In this document: in pieces, positions 28,719-38,659 of the stretch
Layout of the letters: each line of letters begins with the position of its first letter
Position numbering within the stretch: position 1 is the first letter of the stretch
DNA from: Candidatus Liberibacter europaeus
Lineage (GTDB): Bacteria > Pseudomonadota > Alphaproteobacteria > Rhizobiales > Rhizobiaceae
Length of the DNA: 64,000 bases
Direction of reading: 5' to 3'
Assembly (NCBI GenBank): GCA_003045065.1
Contig: PSQJ01000002.1
Location: 248,001 to 312,000, forward strand
Notes under the pieces: generated by a model
Seen by the model: the letters and a program-made list of their open reading frames with translations, nothing else
The model's database searches: none
What the model was told of the DNA's origin: nothing
Position numbers and translations under genes: made by a program

Positions 28719-29015
28719 ATGAATATGTTTAATTTGAGCGGTATTTGTGGTGATTTTCCAATAAGTGGATTTTTGATTTTTGTTGTAATGTATACTGTTG
28801 TTTGTGCGTCAATTATAGGAACTTGGAAATACGGAGTATACAAACGTCCAGCATTAGACATGATCGCTTCAATGATCTGTGGTCTGTTGATGTCCCTTTT
28901 AATAATTCTATCATTCTTGGTGGTTAAGAATCAAAAACCAACCTATAATGAACAGTTAGGCGATCAATACAACGAACAGTTAAGCTATCATAGAGATCAA
29001 AATCTCAACAACTAA
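28719..29015 (+). CDS. Small two-helix membrane protein, unknown function
   Basis: 98 residues, not recognised. Two strongly hydrophobic segments at about 15-36 and 47-69 flank a short basic loop (WKYGVYKRPALD), suggesting a hairpin in the inner membrane. The C-terminal tail is hydrophilic and repeats YNEQL twice (YNEQLGDQYNEQLSYHRDQ), encoded by a 24-base near-duplication. CAGGTAAGTAAAG before the ATG is a modest ribosome binding site. The clear hydrophobic pattern in an otherwise stop-dense region supports a real gene, but there is no family evidence. Confidence 0.5.
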   Translation: MNMFNLSGICGDFPISGFLIFVVMYTVVCASIIGTWKYGVYKRPALDMIASMICGLLMSLLIILSFLVVKNQKPTYNEQLGDQYNEQLSYHRDQNLNN

Positions 29016-29156
29016 AAATCATCTAAAAGAAATAAAACAAGGCTACATTGGCCACTTAAACCAAGCCTTCTATGTATTAAAAACAATTTTTAGTTTGATA
29101 AAATCGTATCAAGAAAACAACATTTTTCTAGATACAAAAAACGGCAAAATCACAAA

Positions 29157-29282
29157 CTATCCCTGACGAACCTTAAAGCGGGGATTAAGTTTATTAATGA
29201 TATAAGTCTTACCTTTACGATTTACTATCCTATTTCCACGATGGCGACATTTAAGCACCCGAAGAGAGTTTCTCACTTTCAT
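29157..29282 (-). CDS. rpmJ: 50S ribosomal protein L36
   Basis: A 41-residue gene too short for ordinary ORF calling. The product starts [19 protein letters not shown] and ends [12 protein letters not shown], the alphaproteobacterial L36 pattern. It belongs to the form without the four-ligand zinc ribbon: only one cysteine (KCRH) remains. L36 is a small protein of the large subunit near helices 89-91 of 23S rRNA. A GGAGTGC run upstream of the ATG on the minus strand can serve as ribosome binding site. It is monocistronic between the membrane-protein gene and purK. Confidence 0.95.
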   Translation of the reverse strand: MKVRNSLRVLKCRHRGNRIVNRKGKTYIINKLNPRFKVRQG

Positions 29283-29395
29283 AATTAGCACTCCAAAAAC
29301 AATTTTTAAGTAAAACAAATACTAGCTTCATTTTTTTAAGTCAACCTACTATGTAGGTATCATAGTCTTTATTATTGGTTTTACAACAAAATATT

Positions 29396-30463
29396 TTAAG
29401 GTAAATCCTTTGGATATATCTTTGTAACATGTCCCATCTTGCGACCGGGTATTACCTTTGATTTTCCATAAATATGGATAAAACTTTCATTAGAATTAAG
29501 CCATTGATCAAGTTGATTTATTTCAAATCCTATGAGATTTTGCATAACACAGTTTGAATGTCGATAAGGTTTTCTTAGTGGAAGATGGGCGATGCTACGA
29601 ATATGTTGTTCAAACTGTGAGATGGTGCATGCCGCCTCTGTCCAATGTCCGGAATTATGAACACGTGGTGCCATTTCGTTAACAATAACAGTTTCATCAT
29701 CCATGACGAAGAATTCTATACAAAGAACTCCAATATAGTTCAGTACATTCAAAATTTTTTCTGTTGCGCTTCTAGCAAAATTAGCCGTTTTTTTGCTAAT
29801 ATTAGCTGGAACTATAGATTGATTTAATATTCCATCAATGTGTTTGTTTTCTACTGGATCATAAAAACATACGGATCCATCAACAGCACGTGCCGCAATT
29901 ATTGATATTTCTCTGTTAAATTTTATAAAACGCTCAAAAATCAGAGGTGTATTGTCAATAGAATCATAAAGATTATCAGTTGAATCGTTGTCGTTGAAGA
30001 TCCTTTGTCCTTTTCCATCATACCCCATACGCCTTGTTTTAAGTATTCCTTTACCTTTAACTTCCTTTATAATTTTCACAAGGGATTCCTGGGAGTTAAT
30101 TTCATAAAAATCAGCTGTAGCAAGTCCATAATCTTGAAAAAATCTCTTTTCATACAAGCGATCTTGAGCAATTTTTATTGCTTCAGATGAAGGATGTACG
30201 GAGCATAGAGTAGAAAGATATGAGATTGATTTTACAGGAATATTTTCTGATTCATATGTTATGTAATCGCAAAGTTTTGCAAAAGTGTTCAATGCTTTTA
30301 TATCATCATATTTTGCTATAAGTTGTTGGTTAGATACTTGTTTAGCGGGACAATCGTCATTAGGATCTAAAATAACCACGTTAAAACCTAGACGAGCAGC
30401 TGCTATGGATAGCATGCGCGCTAACTGTCCTCCTCCAACAATGCCAATAGTTTTTCTATTCAT
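29396..30463 (-). CDS. purK: 5-(carboxyamino)imidazole ribonucleotide synthase
   Basis: 355 residues. PurK carboxylates aminoimidazole ribonucleotide with ATP and bicarbonate in purine synthesis. It has the ATP-grasp pattern: [20 protein letters not shown] at the N terminus, [23 protein letters not shown], and [25 protein letters not shown]. The start overlaps the end of purE by four bases, so the two are translationally coupled. They act in succession: PurE converts the PurK product. Confidence 0.97.
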   Translation of the reverse strand: MNRKTIGIVGGGQLARMLSIAAARLGFNVVILDPNDDCPAKQVSNQQLIAKYDDIKALNTFAKLCDYITYESENIPVKSISYLSTLCSVHPSSEAIKIAQDRLYEKRFFQDYGLATADFYEINSQESLVKIIKEVKGKGILKTRRMGYDGKGQRIFNDNDSTDNLYDSIDNTPLIFERFIKFNREISIIAARAVDGSVCFYDPVENKHIDGILNQSIVPANISKKTANFARSATEKILNVLNYIGVLCIEFFVMDDETVIVNEMAPRVHNSGHWTEAACTISQFEQHIRSIAHLPLRKPYRHSNCVMQNLIGFEINQLDQWLNSNESFIHIYGKSKVIPGRKMGHVTKIYPKDLP

Positions 30464-30957
30464 GTAGAAAAATCCTTAGGATACTCGGAAATTGAAGCTG
30501 TTTGTTGGATACGCCAATCATCCAAGCGTTCAGTAAGATCATCGTCATTGAGAGCTAGTATTGATATTGCTAATAGAGCGGCATTGACTGCGCCTGATTG
30601 TCCAATGGCCATGGTTCCTACTGGTATTCCTGCAGGCATTTGAACTATTGACAGTAAACTGTCCAATCCTCGTAGAGCGTGTGACATTATTGGAACTCCT
30701 AAAACTGGAAGGGATGTCATGGAAGCAATCATTCCAGGTAAATGTGCTGCTCCGCCAGCTCCAGCAATGATTAATTTAAATCCTTCAAAACGTGCATTTT
30801 TAGAAAAGTTAACTAATCTATCAGGAGTACGATGTGCTGAAATAATTCGTGTTTCATAATCAACGTCTATCGTATCCAGCATATCGGCTGTGTATTTCAT
30901 GATTCTCCAGTCTGACTGACTGCCCATTATGATGGCGATAGGAGGGGCTATGCTCAT
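30460..30957 (-). CDS. purE: 5-(carboxyamino)imidazole ribonucleotide mutase
   Basis: 165 residues from the chosen start. PurE isomerises N5-CAIR to CAIR. Visible blocks: [14 protein letters not shown], the active-site [25 protein letters not shown] and PVLGVPIMS. The start at 30957 (MSIAPPIA) is chosen because AAGGAG lies six bases upstream on the minus strand; the frame stays open for 19 more codons to 31014 but those have no family similarity. First gene of a purE-purK operon with four-base overlap. Confidence 0.97.
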   Translation of the reverse strand: MSIAPPIAIIMGSQSDWRIMKYTADMLDTIDVDYETRIISAHRTPDRLVNFSKNARFEGFKLIIAGAGGAAHLPGMIASMTSLPVLGVPIMSHALRGLDSLLSIVQMPAGIPVGTMAIGQSGAVNAALLAISILALNDDDLTERLDDWRIQQTASISEYPKDFST

Positions 30958-31575
30958 AAAATGCTCCTTTACATGATTGCTATCAGGAATAACTATTTCT
31001 TGTGAAACATACAAGAATTAGCAAATACTTTCTTCCATTTTGTGTGTCTATTCTATTTCTAGCGCTTCAAAATATGGATCTAAATGTAGTATACTCTTTG
31101 ATAATAGAAAATATGGGTTTGGGTACCTATTATTCAACCATTTTGATTCGTTAGATATACAAATATTAAATATGTTTAAATAGTCATAATACCATTTACG
31201 AGCAATATTTAGTTTTCATATTTTTTATATAAACTTTATTTATGATATATTTAAGCAGGATTATTTTTTATATGTTTGAAAAATATTTAGATGTTTAATA
31301 TAGCAAAATCACTATAGGTATATGTTCTGTTATTGGCAATAGCAGTATATTGCTATTTTGTTATTGTTATTGTTATTTTTATGCCAGTATTTCACCATCA
31401 TATATTATTCAGATTATTTTATATATGGTAATTTAGTGACAGTAGAAATATCTTTAGAATCCAAATAAATTACTAACTTTTATGTTTTTGATTGTCATAT
31501 ATGAAGTTTTTTCTTATTCTATATGTGTTGTTTGATAATGTAATTAATTAGTTATATCGAAAAAGAGAAAAAATT
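30958..31575. other. Divergent purE-suhB spacer
   Basis: About 620 bases with no gene. It holds three copies of a TTATTG-type hexanucleotide (TTGTTATTGTTATTGTTATT at 31358-31377) preceded by a small dyad, AATAGCA...TGCTATT. The repeat is prone to slippage. AAAAAGAGAAAAAATT near the end is the weak leader of suhB. Confidence 0.55.
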
Positions 31576-32361
31576 ATGCCGAGATCTGCGCTTCTAAATG
31601 TTATGGTTGATGCCGCTTTAAAAGCAGGTAGATCCTTATCACGTGATTTTGCTGATGTGCAGAATTTACAGGTATCCATTAAAGGTCCTGGTGATTTTGT
31701 AACACAAGCCGATTTAAGATCTCAGGAAATTATTTATCAAGAGTTATCGCAGGCTCGGCCTAGTTATGGTTTCTGTGGCGAAGAGAGAGAGTATATTCCA
31801 GGAAAAGATGGTGATTTTCGTTGGATTGTTGATCCATTAGATGGTACGACCAATTTTCTTCATGCTATACCATATTTTTGTGTTTCTATAGCCTTAGAGC
31901 GCAAACAAGAAATAGTAGCTAGTGTTATTTTTAATCCTATTACGGATGAGCTATATACAGCTGAACTTGGTTCGGGCTCTTTTTTAAACGATCGTCGTAT
32001 GCGGGTTGCGTCTCGTCGTTTATTATCGAAGTCTGTGATTTGTTGTGGGATTCCACATATTGGCTGTAATAATCACGATGATTGCCTTGTGCAATTACGT
32101 CGGATTATGAATAAGGTGGCTGGGATTCGTCGTTTTGGCGCCGCAGCTCTTGATTTATCTTATATTGCAGCTGGGAGGTTTGACGGCTTTTGGGAGAAAG
32201 GTTTGTCTCTATGGGATGTGGCTGCGGGCATTCTTCTCATTCGTGAAGCAGGGGGATTCGTCACTGATTTTTCTGGTAATAACATGATTTTTGAAACTAA
32301 AACCATAGTGGCTGGAAATTGCTATATTCAAAAAGAACTATTGAAGATCATTAATAATTAG
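31576..32361 (+). CDS. suhB: Inositol-1-monophosphatase family protein
   Basis: 261 residues. The magnesium-dependent phosphatase motif WIVDPLDGTTNFLHAIPYF lies near residue 85, with the first metal ligand in GEEREY and the second motif in GLSLWDVAAGILLIREAGG near residue 215. SuhB-type enzymes hydrolyse inositol phosphates and in many bacteria also act in rRNA antitermination with Nus factors; which role applies here cannot be told. It is monocistronic between gene-poor stretches. Confidence 0.93.
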   Translation: MPRSALLNVMVDAALKAGRSLSRDFADVQNLQVSIKGPGDFVTQADLRSQEIIYQELSQARPSYGFCGEEREYIPGKDGDFRWIVDPLDGTTNFLHAIPYFCVSIALERKQEIVASVIFNPITDELYTAELGSGSFLNDRRMRVASRRLLSKSVICCGIPHIGCNNHDDCLVQLRRIMNKVAGIRRFGAAALDLSYIAAGRFDGFWEKGLSLWDVAAGILLIREAGGFVTDFSGNNMIFETKTIVAGNCYIQKELLKIINN

Positions 32362-33020
32362 ATTTTAAGACTTTTTCCAATTGGAATGATAATAAATTGT
32401 TTTGTTTACAACCTTGCTCTATAAGGAATAGCTTGGAGGCGTTGATTCATAGTAATTTGATATTAAAATTTTTCGTTGTAGTATATGATTTCTATTTGGT
32501 TTTACACGTGAATTTATGATGATTAATTACGGAAAGAGGTAAAAGTCATTTCACGTATAACTATACAATAATAAAAAATTGTATCCACGTAATTATTACA
32601 ATAATAAGGATTATTATTGTAATAAGAACCATTATACGATTCCGATTACATTGTAACGAACCTTTATGTATGGTTTATTTAAGAGAAAATGTCATTTATT
32701 ATTTCTATAGTATTAATTTGCTCATATTGAGTAATTTTATTTCTTAGTCATGATAATTTATGATATTATTGGAACGTAATGTGTATTTAAAGATTTTTCT
32801 TATTCTTAAAGGGATAATAAATTTTATGGCGGATATATATCTACGCATTTTACAATATTTTTATTATGAAATTTGCTCATTCATAAAGGATGTACGTCTT
32901 AATTTTTGTTGTGTGAGAATTATATTGCAAGAACCTGAGTTTGTTGTTATTTGATTGAATTGTTTTTATATGCTTAAATGTCATTATATTGCAAATTTAT
33001 ATATTTTTAGTTGAATTATT
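32362..33020. other. Spacer between suhB and serC with a long hairpin
   Basis: 659 bases. A 64-codon frame (32760-32954) lacks a ribosome binding site and protein-like composition, so I leave it out. The notable element is the 15-base perfect inverted repeat listed separately at 32593-32625. The rest is AT-rich without visible signals. Confidence 0.6.
32593..32625. repeat. Perfect 15-bp inverted repeat with 3-base loop
   Basis: TTATTACAATAATAA (32593-32607), loop GGA, TTATTATTGTAATAA (32611-32625). All 15 pairs match, with only two G-C type pairs. It lies 230 bases after suhB, too far and too AT-rich for a standard terminator; an operator or cruciform-prone site are alternatives. Confidence 0.75.
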
Positions 33021-34196
33021 ATGCTAGATACATGTAAGCCAACACTTAAGCCTGTTCGTCCTTTTTTTTCTTCTGGTCCATGTGTAAAGCATTCTGGATG
33101 GTCTCTTAGCGTATTGGAAAATGCATTGCTTGGACGTTCTCATCGTTGTTCTCTTGGAAAAGCAAAGATTAAGAAGGCGATATACTTTACTCATGAGATT
33201 TTAAATATTCCCAGAGGATATCGTATTGCTATAGTTCCAGCTTCTGATACTGGAGCTGTTGAAATTGCTCTGTGGTCTTTGCTTGGAGCTCGTGGGGTTG
33301 ATGTTCTTGCGTGGGAAAGTTTTGGATTTTGTTGGCTTTCAGATATTCGCATTCTAGCGATTAATGATGTAAGAGAATTTACGGCTCCGTATGGTGAGTT
33401 ACCGGATTTTTCTCAAGTTGATTTCAATAGAGATGTAGTTTTTGTTTGGAATGGGACAACTTCAGGAGTATGCGTTCCTAATACAAAATTTATTCCAGAA
33501 TCTCGAGAAGGTCTAGTGATTTGTGATGCTACTTCTGCAGTTTTTGCACAGAGTGTTGATTTTAAAAAGTTAGATGTTACTACCTTTTCTACACAAAAAG
33601 TATTGGGAGGAGAGGCTGGTTTTGGGATTGTGATATTATCTCCTAGGGCTGTTGAACGTCTTGAAAATTATGTTCCTGATCGGCCATTGCCAAAAATTTT
33701 TCGTATGACTAAAGGAGGAAAAATTATTGATGGGCTATTTGATGGCGAGACAATAAATACTCCTTCTTTATTATGTATTGAAGATTATATTGATGCGTTG
33801 ACTTGGGTAAAAAAAATAGGTGGTATTCCTGCATGTATTGAGCGTTGTAATGAAAATTCAGCAGTTTTATTTAATTTTATAAAAGAAAATGATTGGATTG
33901 AAAATGTCGCTGTTGATCCGAATACTCGTTCTAATACTTCTGTTTGTATGAGAATTGTTGATCCCGACATTATTGCTCTTGATACGCACGCCCAAGCCTC
34001 TTTTGTTAAGTCTATAGTTTCGATTTTGGAAAAAGAATCTGTTGCTTATGATATAGGTTCTTATCGTGATTCTCCTGTTGGTTTGCGTATATGGTCTGGA
34101 GTAACAATTGAAAAAGAGGATCTTTTATTGCTTTGTGATTGGTTGAAGTGGACATTTTATTTCCAGAAGGATGCTTTTTTAAGGGCTTTTTCTTGA
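33021..34196 (+). CDS. serC: Phosphoserine aminotransferase
   Basis: 391 residues, the length of the Rhizobiales-type enzyme. SerC converts 3-phosphohydroxypyruvate and glutamate to phosphoserine, and also serves pyridoxal phosphate synthesis. N-terminal KPVRPFFSSGPCVKHSGW and SHRCSLGKAKIKKAI are family blocks; the pyridoxal phosphate lysine is in TFSTQKVLGGEAGFG, with the upstream DATSAVFA loop. In many Rhizobiales serA follows serC; here the downstream 620 bases are empty, so the two are separated or serA is elsewhere. Confidence 0.95.
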   Translation: MLDTCKPTLKPVRPFFSSGPCVKHSGWSLSVLENALLGRSHRCSLGKAKIKKAIYFTHEILNIPRGYRIAIVPASDTGAVEIALWSLLGARGVDVLAWESFGFCWLSDIRILAINDVREFTAPYGELPDFSQVDFNRDVVFVWNGTTSGVCVPNTKFIPESREGLVICDATSAVFAQSVDFKKLDVTTFSTQKVLGGEAGFGIVILSPRAVERLENYVPDRPLPKIFRMTKGGKIIDGLFDGETINTPSLLCIEDYIDALTWVKKIGGIPACIERCNENSAVLFNFIKENDWIENVAVDPNTRSNTSVCMRIVDPDIIALDTHAQASFVKSIVSILEKESVAYDIGSYRDSPVGLRIWSGVTIEKEDLLLLCDWLKWTFYFQKDAFLRAFS

Positions 34197-34820
34197 ATTT
34201 TTGCTCATTAACAAAGAAGTTGAGATTGTTTGCTATAATATCTATAAAAAATAATGCCTGTAGATTTTTTTTGTATATTTCTTGTAATTATGTTGTACAT
34301 TTTAATCTTTATTCTGAAAATCGCAAAAAGATGGTCACTCATATTGATATTGTAGATGCTTATTGGGGATTTATTTTGTTCAAATGAGCTAAATTGTTGT
34401 TATCCTTGTTCTAAAATATTGTCGTAGTTTTCTTATTAAGTATTGGTAAGATATAATATATTTTTTAAAGTTTATATTTTGAGTTATATAAACATTTTTA
34501 CTTCACACATTAGGTATTATATTTCTGTATTGGTGTATTTGGATTCTTAGGAATTGCGGTTTATTGGGAATTATTTTGGGGGATTATAGATTACATGTTG
34601 TTCATTTATGATTTGCTATATGGTAAGTCAAAGAAATATGGATTATTTTATGTCAAATGATGATTTGAATTTATCTTTTGATTAATTTTTAATTTCTTGT
34701 TATCAGATAATCTTAACTTAATATTGATTGATTTTTTGGTGGATATAGTTGTATTTTGGTATTTTTTACTTGTTTTATGAAGAATGATTGTAATGTGATT
34801 GGGCGGGGGCTAAAATAGAT
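34197..34820. other. serC-mnmA spacer
   Basis: 624 AT-rich bases. A frame overlapping the end of serC (34139-34387) is out of phase and has no independent support. No hairpin or tRNA-like fold stands out. TGGGCGGGGGC shortly before 34821 is the ribosome-binding region of mnmA. Confidence 0.55.
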
Positions 34821-36026
34821 ATGAATAGCCTAGGTTTTGACAAGGATCCGAAGGATATACGTGTTGTTGTTGCTATGTCTGGAGGAGTAGATTCTTCTGT
34901 GGTGGCTAGTATTCTCAATCGTGATGGATATGAAACTATTGGTGTAACGTTACAATTATATGGTGGTGATAAGACATCTAAAAGGTCAGGGTCATGTTGT
35001 TCTGGGCAGGATGTTTATGATGCACGTCGTGTCTGCGATACCATTGATATACCTCATTATGTTTTTGATTATGAAGAACGCTTCTATAATTCAGTGATAG
35101 CTCCTTTTGCCAATTCGTATGTTGCTGGAGAAACTCCTTTGCCTTGCGTAGAATGTAATAGAACTGTTAAATTTTCTGATTTATTATCTGTTACGCGTCA
35201 ATTAGGGGCAGATGTTTTGGCTACTGGTCACTATATACGTTCTCGTTCTCATGTTGGTGAAGATGGGGTTTGTCGTCGTGTGATGTATCGTCCGGTTGAT
35301 TCTGAGCGAGATCAAAGTTATTTCCTGTTTGCAACAACTCAGCAACAACTGTGTGATTTACGCTTTCCTCTTGGGGGCATGAAAAAAGATTATGTTAGAA
35401 AGATTGCTAAAGAGATGGGATTGCAAGTTGCGGATAAATCGGATAGTCAAGATATATGTTTTGTTCAGAAAGGTAAGTATTCTGATCTTGTGAAGAAACT
35501 TAATTATAATGCTTCTATAAAAGGAGACATTGTGCATTTAAATGGGAAGGTGCTAGGGAGCCACAATGGAATTGTTGATTATACTATAGGTCAAAGGCGT
35601 GGGCTTGGGGTTTCAATGGGAGAGCCACTTTTTGTGGTCCATATTGATTCATCTAATTCTAGAGTTATAGTAGGGCCAAGAACAGCATTAGAAGTTCGTC
35701 GTATTTATTTGCGTGAAATAAATTGGTTGGGAGATGGAATTTTTGAGGATGTAGTTAATGTAGGATTCGATTGTTTTGCTAAGATTCGTTCTTCGCAAGA
35801 TCCTGTTCCTGTTTTTGTAGGGAAAGATAGTGATGGGGTTTATGTAGAGTTTGAGAGAGGAGAGGAGGGCGTTTCTGCTGGTCAGGCGTGTGTATTTTAT
35901 TCTTCGGATTCTAGTGAAGCTCGTGTTTTAGGCGGCGGGTTTATTGGCTGTGCTAAACGATCTGATGAAGTAGAAAATGCTTTATTTTCTATAGCAAGCA
36001 AAAATACTTTGTGCCATGATAGTTGA
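34821..36026 (+). CDS. mnmA: tRNA-specific 2-thiouridylase
   Basis: 401 residues. MnmA uses ATP and relayed persulphide to make 2-thiouridine at position 34 of Lys, Glu and Gln tRNAs. The PP-loop is [17 protein letters not shown] near residue 15. The catalytic cysteine region is [13 protein letters not shown], with the second cysteine in [20 protein letters not shown] and DQSYFLF are further blocks. The C-terminal beta domain contains [11 protein letters not shown] and [10 protein letters not shown]. It is followed by tRNA-Met and tuf. Confidence 0.97.
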   Translation: MNSLGFDKDPKDIRVVVAMSGGVDSSVVASILNRDGYETIGVTLQLYGGDKTSKRSGSCCSGQDVYDARRVCDTIDIPHYVFDYEERFYNSVIAPFANSYVAGETPLPCVECNRTVKFSDLLSVTRQLGADVLATGHYIRSRSHVGEDGVCRRVMYRPVDSERDQSYFLFATTQQQLCDLRFPLGGMKKDYVRKIAKEMGLQVADKSDSQDICFVQKGKYSDLVKKLNYNASIKGDIVHLNGKVLGSHNGIVDYTIGQRRGLGVSMGEPLFVVHIDSSNSRVIVGPRTALEVRRIYLREINWLGDGIFEDVVNVGFDCFAKIRSSQDPVPVFVGKDSDGVYVEFERGEEGVSAGQACVFYSSDSSEARVLGGGFIGCAKRSDEVENALFSIASKNTLCHDS

Positions 36027-36130
36027 GATTATTACTAGACTAGTATAGTAAACATCTATATTTGTGTATAAGTTGTCTTGGATTGTGTTTGTTAATAGTA
36101 GTTAACCTATTTGATGGCAGCACTATATTT

Positions 36131-36206
36131 GGCGGAGTAGCTCAGTGGTGAGAGCAGAGGAATCATAATCCTTGTGTCGGGGGTTCAAATCCCTCCTTCG
36201 CTACCA
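36131..36206 (+). tRNA. tRNA-Met (CAT, elongator type)
   Basis: A 76-base cloverleaf with encoded CCA. Acceptor GGCGGAG pairs with CTTCGCT using two G-U pairs. The anticodon stem GAGGA/TCCTT encloses ATCATAA, anticodon CAT. The T-arm is GGGGGTTCAAATCCCTC. The overall sequence follows the alphaproteobacterial elongator tRNA-Met rather than initiator or tRNA-Ile2. It precedes tuf by 134 bases. Confidence 0.93.
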
Positions 36207-36340
36207 TTTTATTATAGTGGTTGATGTATATATTATAAAGTATAGTATTATGTTTTTTTTAGGATAATATGATGTTGCTTTAGTTTTCATGTTTATTGTT
36301 AGTTTATTGAAGATAAAAAGGGATAGGGGGATATTATAGA

Positions 36341-37519
36341 ATGGCGGTTAAAGATTTTGTTCGTAAGTTAGATCAAATTGGTATTTGTTCAATAGGTCAC
36401 GTTGATCACGGCAAGACGACGCTTACATCTGCTATTACGAAGTACTATGGAGATTATACGGCGTACGATGCTATTGACAAGGCTCCGGAAGAAAAGGCTC
36501 GTGGTATTACCATTGCGACTTCGCATGTTGCTTATCAGACGGAGAGTAGATCATATTGTCATGTTGATTGTCCTGGTCATGCTGATTATGTGAAGAACAT
36601 GATTACTGGTGCTGCGCAGGTTGATGCGGCAATACTTGTATGTTCTGCTACTGATGGAGTGATGCCTCAGACGAGGGAGCATGTGCTTCTTGCTCGTCAG
36701 GTGGGTATTCCATCAATTGTTGTGTACATTAATAAGATAGATGCTATCAAGAACGATATGGAACTTGTTGAAATTGTTGAGATGGAGATCAGGGAGCTTT
36801 TGAATAAAAATGGTTTTCCTGGCGACGATGTTCCTGTTATTAGAGGTTCTGCTATTTGTGCAATAGAAGGAACCAATGAAGAGATAGGTAAGAAGTCTAT
36901 TGATGATTTGATGAAGGCGGTTGATAGTTATATTCCGACGCCTGTTCGTTCAATTGACAGTCCTTTTTCGATGCATGTGGAAGATGTTCATTCCATTTCT
37001 GGTAGAGGTACTGTTGCTACCGGTAGGGTTAGTCGTGGTGTTATTAAGGTGGGTGATGATGTTGAAATAGTTGGTATTGTTGATACTGTTAAGACAACTT
37101 GCACGGCTATTGAGACGTTCAGAAAGAAGATGACAGAAGCTATAGCTGGAGATAATATTGGTATATTGCTTCGTGGAATATCTCTTGAGTCTATTCAGAG
37201 AGGTCAGGTTATTTGTGCGCCTGGTTCGGTCAAGCCACACCGCAGACTTAAATGTAAGATTTATGTGTTGACGAAGGATGAGGGTGGTCGTCATACGTCC
37301 TTTTGTAATAATTATAGACCGCAGATGTATTGTGTGACTACGGATGTTACCTGTACGGTGATTTTGCCTCCTGAAGTTAAGATGGTTATGCCTGGTGATA
37401 CTTGTGAGTGTGAACTTGAGTTGATTTATCCAATTGCAATTGAAGAGAATCAGCGTTTTGCTATGCGTGAAGGTGGTAGGACGATAGGAGCAGGTATTGT
37501 TTCTCAGATTTTGGAATAA
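36341..37519 (+). CDS. tuf: Elongation factor Tu
   Basis: 392 residues. EF-Tu brings aminoacyl-tRNA to the ribosome. G1 is GHVDHGKT at 19-26, switch I holds [15 protein letters not shown]3 is [13 protein letters not shown]4 NKID and G5 GSA. Domains II and III follow. The sequence is unusually divergent for EF-Tu: the N terminus runs [15 protein letters not shown], the G3 downstream block reads [12 protein letters not shown], and the end [19 protein letters not shown] differs from the near-universal LIHPIAM...FAIREG. Similar divergence is known in Liberibacter EF-Tu. It heads the tuf-tRNA-Trp-secE-nusG block. Codons are less AT-biased than the neighbours, as expected for high expression. Confidence 0.96.
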   Translation: MAVKDFVRKLDQIGICSIGHVDHGKTTLTSAITKYYGDYTAYDAIDKAPEEKARGITIATSHVAYQTESRSYCHVDCPGHADYVKNMITGAAQVDAAILVCSATDGVMPQTREHVLLARQVGIPSIVVYINKIDAIKNDMELVEIVEMEIRELLNKNGFPGDDVPVIRGSAICAIEGTNEEIGKKSIDDLMKAVDSYIPTPVRSIDSPFSMHVEDVHSISGRGTVATGRVSRGVIKVGDDVEIVGIVDTVKTTCTAIETFRKKMTEAIAGDNIGILLRGISLESIQRGQVICAPGSVKPHRRLKCKIYVLTKDEGGRHTSFCNNYRPQMYCVTTDVTCTVILPPEVKMVMPGDTCECELELIYPIAIEENQRFAMREGGRTIGAGIVSQILE

Positions 37520-37579
37520 TTATATTAACCATCACTAATAACTTGGCTTGAGAATGTATAATAAACTAATTTATAAAAA

Positions 37580-37655
37580 GGGGGTATAGCTCAGTTGGTA
37601 GAGCGACGGTCTCCAAAACCGTAGGTCGTGGGTTCGAATCCCTCTGCCCCTGCCA
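37580..37655 (+). tRNA. tRNA-Trp (anticodon CCA)
   Basis: A 76-base tRNA with encoded CCA between tuf and secE, its usual place in the beta operon. The anticodon stem ACGGT/ACCGT closes CTCCAAA, anticodon CCA. The acceptor GGGGGTA pairs with TGCCCCT if position 1 is a G opposite U72; an A precedes this G, so the true 5' end could be one base earlier with a bulge. The T-stem GTGGG/CCCTC has a U50-U64 mismatch. Otherwise canonical. Confidence 0.93.
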
Positions 37656-37778
37656 AGATGTGAGAAGATTGTTTTAAAATGATTTTTTATATATTATAGG
37701 TTTTTATCTTGATTTATGAGCAAATTGGTGTTCTAAGGATAAGTTTGGTGTTTCTTTTTGATAATTAATGGGTTAAAC

Positions 37779-37967
37779 GTGAGAGTATTAGAGTTTTTTA
37801 AGCAGGTTAAGATTGAAACTAAGAAGGTATTTTGGCCATCTCGTAGTGAGGTTTTGGTTTCGGTATTTATCGTAATGATTATGTTATCCATTTCTGCTTT
37901 GTTTTTTTTAGTGGTTGATCATTGTATAGGATGGGTTATGCATGCTATCCTAGATGTTGGTAGTTAA
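37779..37967 (+). CDS. secE: Preprotein translocase subunit SecE
   Basis: 62 residues from GTG 37779, or 69 from TTG 37758; neither start has a strong ribosome binding site (TGGG precedes the GTG). SecE is the single-span or short-form essential subunit of the SecYEG channel. The cytoplasmic amphipathic helix reads FFKQVKIETKKVFWPSRSEV, followed by a transmembrane helix around IVMIMLSISALFFLVVD. Its location between tRNA-Trp and nusG is the conserved bacterial order. Confidence 0.93.
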   Translation: MRVLEFFKQVKIETKKVFWPSRSEVLVSVFIVMIMLSISALFFLVVDHCIGWVMHAILDVGS

Positions 37968-37982
37968 TTATCGGGTGGTGGG

Positions 37983-38516
37983 ATGATATCTCGTTGGTAT
38001 ATAGTTCAGGTATATTCTAATTGTGAGAAGAAGGTTGTTCAGTCTATTTGTGAGAGATTGGCTAGGTCTGGATTGCGTAATTTATTGGAAGAAATTACTA
38101 TACCTTCAGAAAAAGTGGTGAGTGTTCGTAGGGGGCGCAAGGTTGATTCTGATCACAGATTTTTTCCTGGATATATATTAATCAAGGCTGTTATAACAGA
38201 TGATTTTTACAATGCTATTAAGAGTGTTCCTAAGGTAATAGGCTTTCTTGGATCAGATGGAACTCCATCTCCGGTGCCAGATGCTGAAATTGAACGTATT
38301 ATGGGTCAAGTTGAGGATGCTGTTAATAGATCTGTTTCGTCTATTGTTTTTGATGTTGGCGAGCAAGTGTGTGTTTCTGATGGTCCATTTGCTTCTTTTA
38401 ATGGTGTTGTGAAGTATGTTGATGAGGAGAAGTCTCGCCTAAAGGTAGAAGTTTTGATTTTTGGTCGCGCAACTCCTGTGGAGTTGGCTTATAATCAGGT
38501 TGAAAAGATCACTTAA
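37983..38516 (+). CDS. nusG: Transcription termination/antitermination factor NusG
   Basis: 177 residues. The NGN domain begins SRWYIVQVYSNCEKKVVQSI and includes FFPGYILIKAVITDDFYNAI and KVIGFLGS, the surface that binds the RNA polymerase clamp. A linker leads to the KOW domain (GEQVCVSDGPFASFNGVVKYVDEEKSRLKVEV region, about 125-170), which contacts Rho or ribosomal protein S10. It starts 15 bases after secE, with GGGTGGTGGG as ribosome binding site, and is followed by rplK. Confidence 0.97.
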   Translation: MISRWYIVQVYSNCEKKVVQSICERLARSGLRNLLEEITIPSEKVVSVRRGRKVDSDHRFFPGYILIKAVITDDFYNAIKSVPKVIGFLGSDGTPSPVPDAEIERIMGQVEDAVNRSVSSIVFDVGEQVCVSDGPFASFNGVVKYVDEEKSRLKVEVLIFGRATPVELAYNQVEKIT

Positions 38517-38659
38517 TCTTGTGTAAAAGTATTTACTTGTTTGGAAAGGTTTGCTTTATATACTCTGTGGCATTAGATTGATTGGTTTTCTATTGTAATT
38601 TTTGCTGAATTTGTCAGTATATGATTTTTTTTTGTATTAATTAAAGGGTTTTTTGGGGT

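Noticed and set aside
31358..31377. Hexanucleotide repeat considered as a phase-variation tract for purE or suhB
   Set aside because: Only three copies and not inside a gene or obvious promoter element; too short to argue for switching.
32760..32954. 64-codon plus-strand frame between suhB and serC
   Set aside because: No ribosome binding site, composition like random AT-rich DNA.
34139..34387. 82-codon frame overlapping the end of serC
   Set aside because: Out of frame with serC, hydrophobic/aromatic random-looking composition and no leader.
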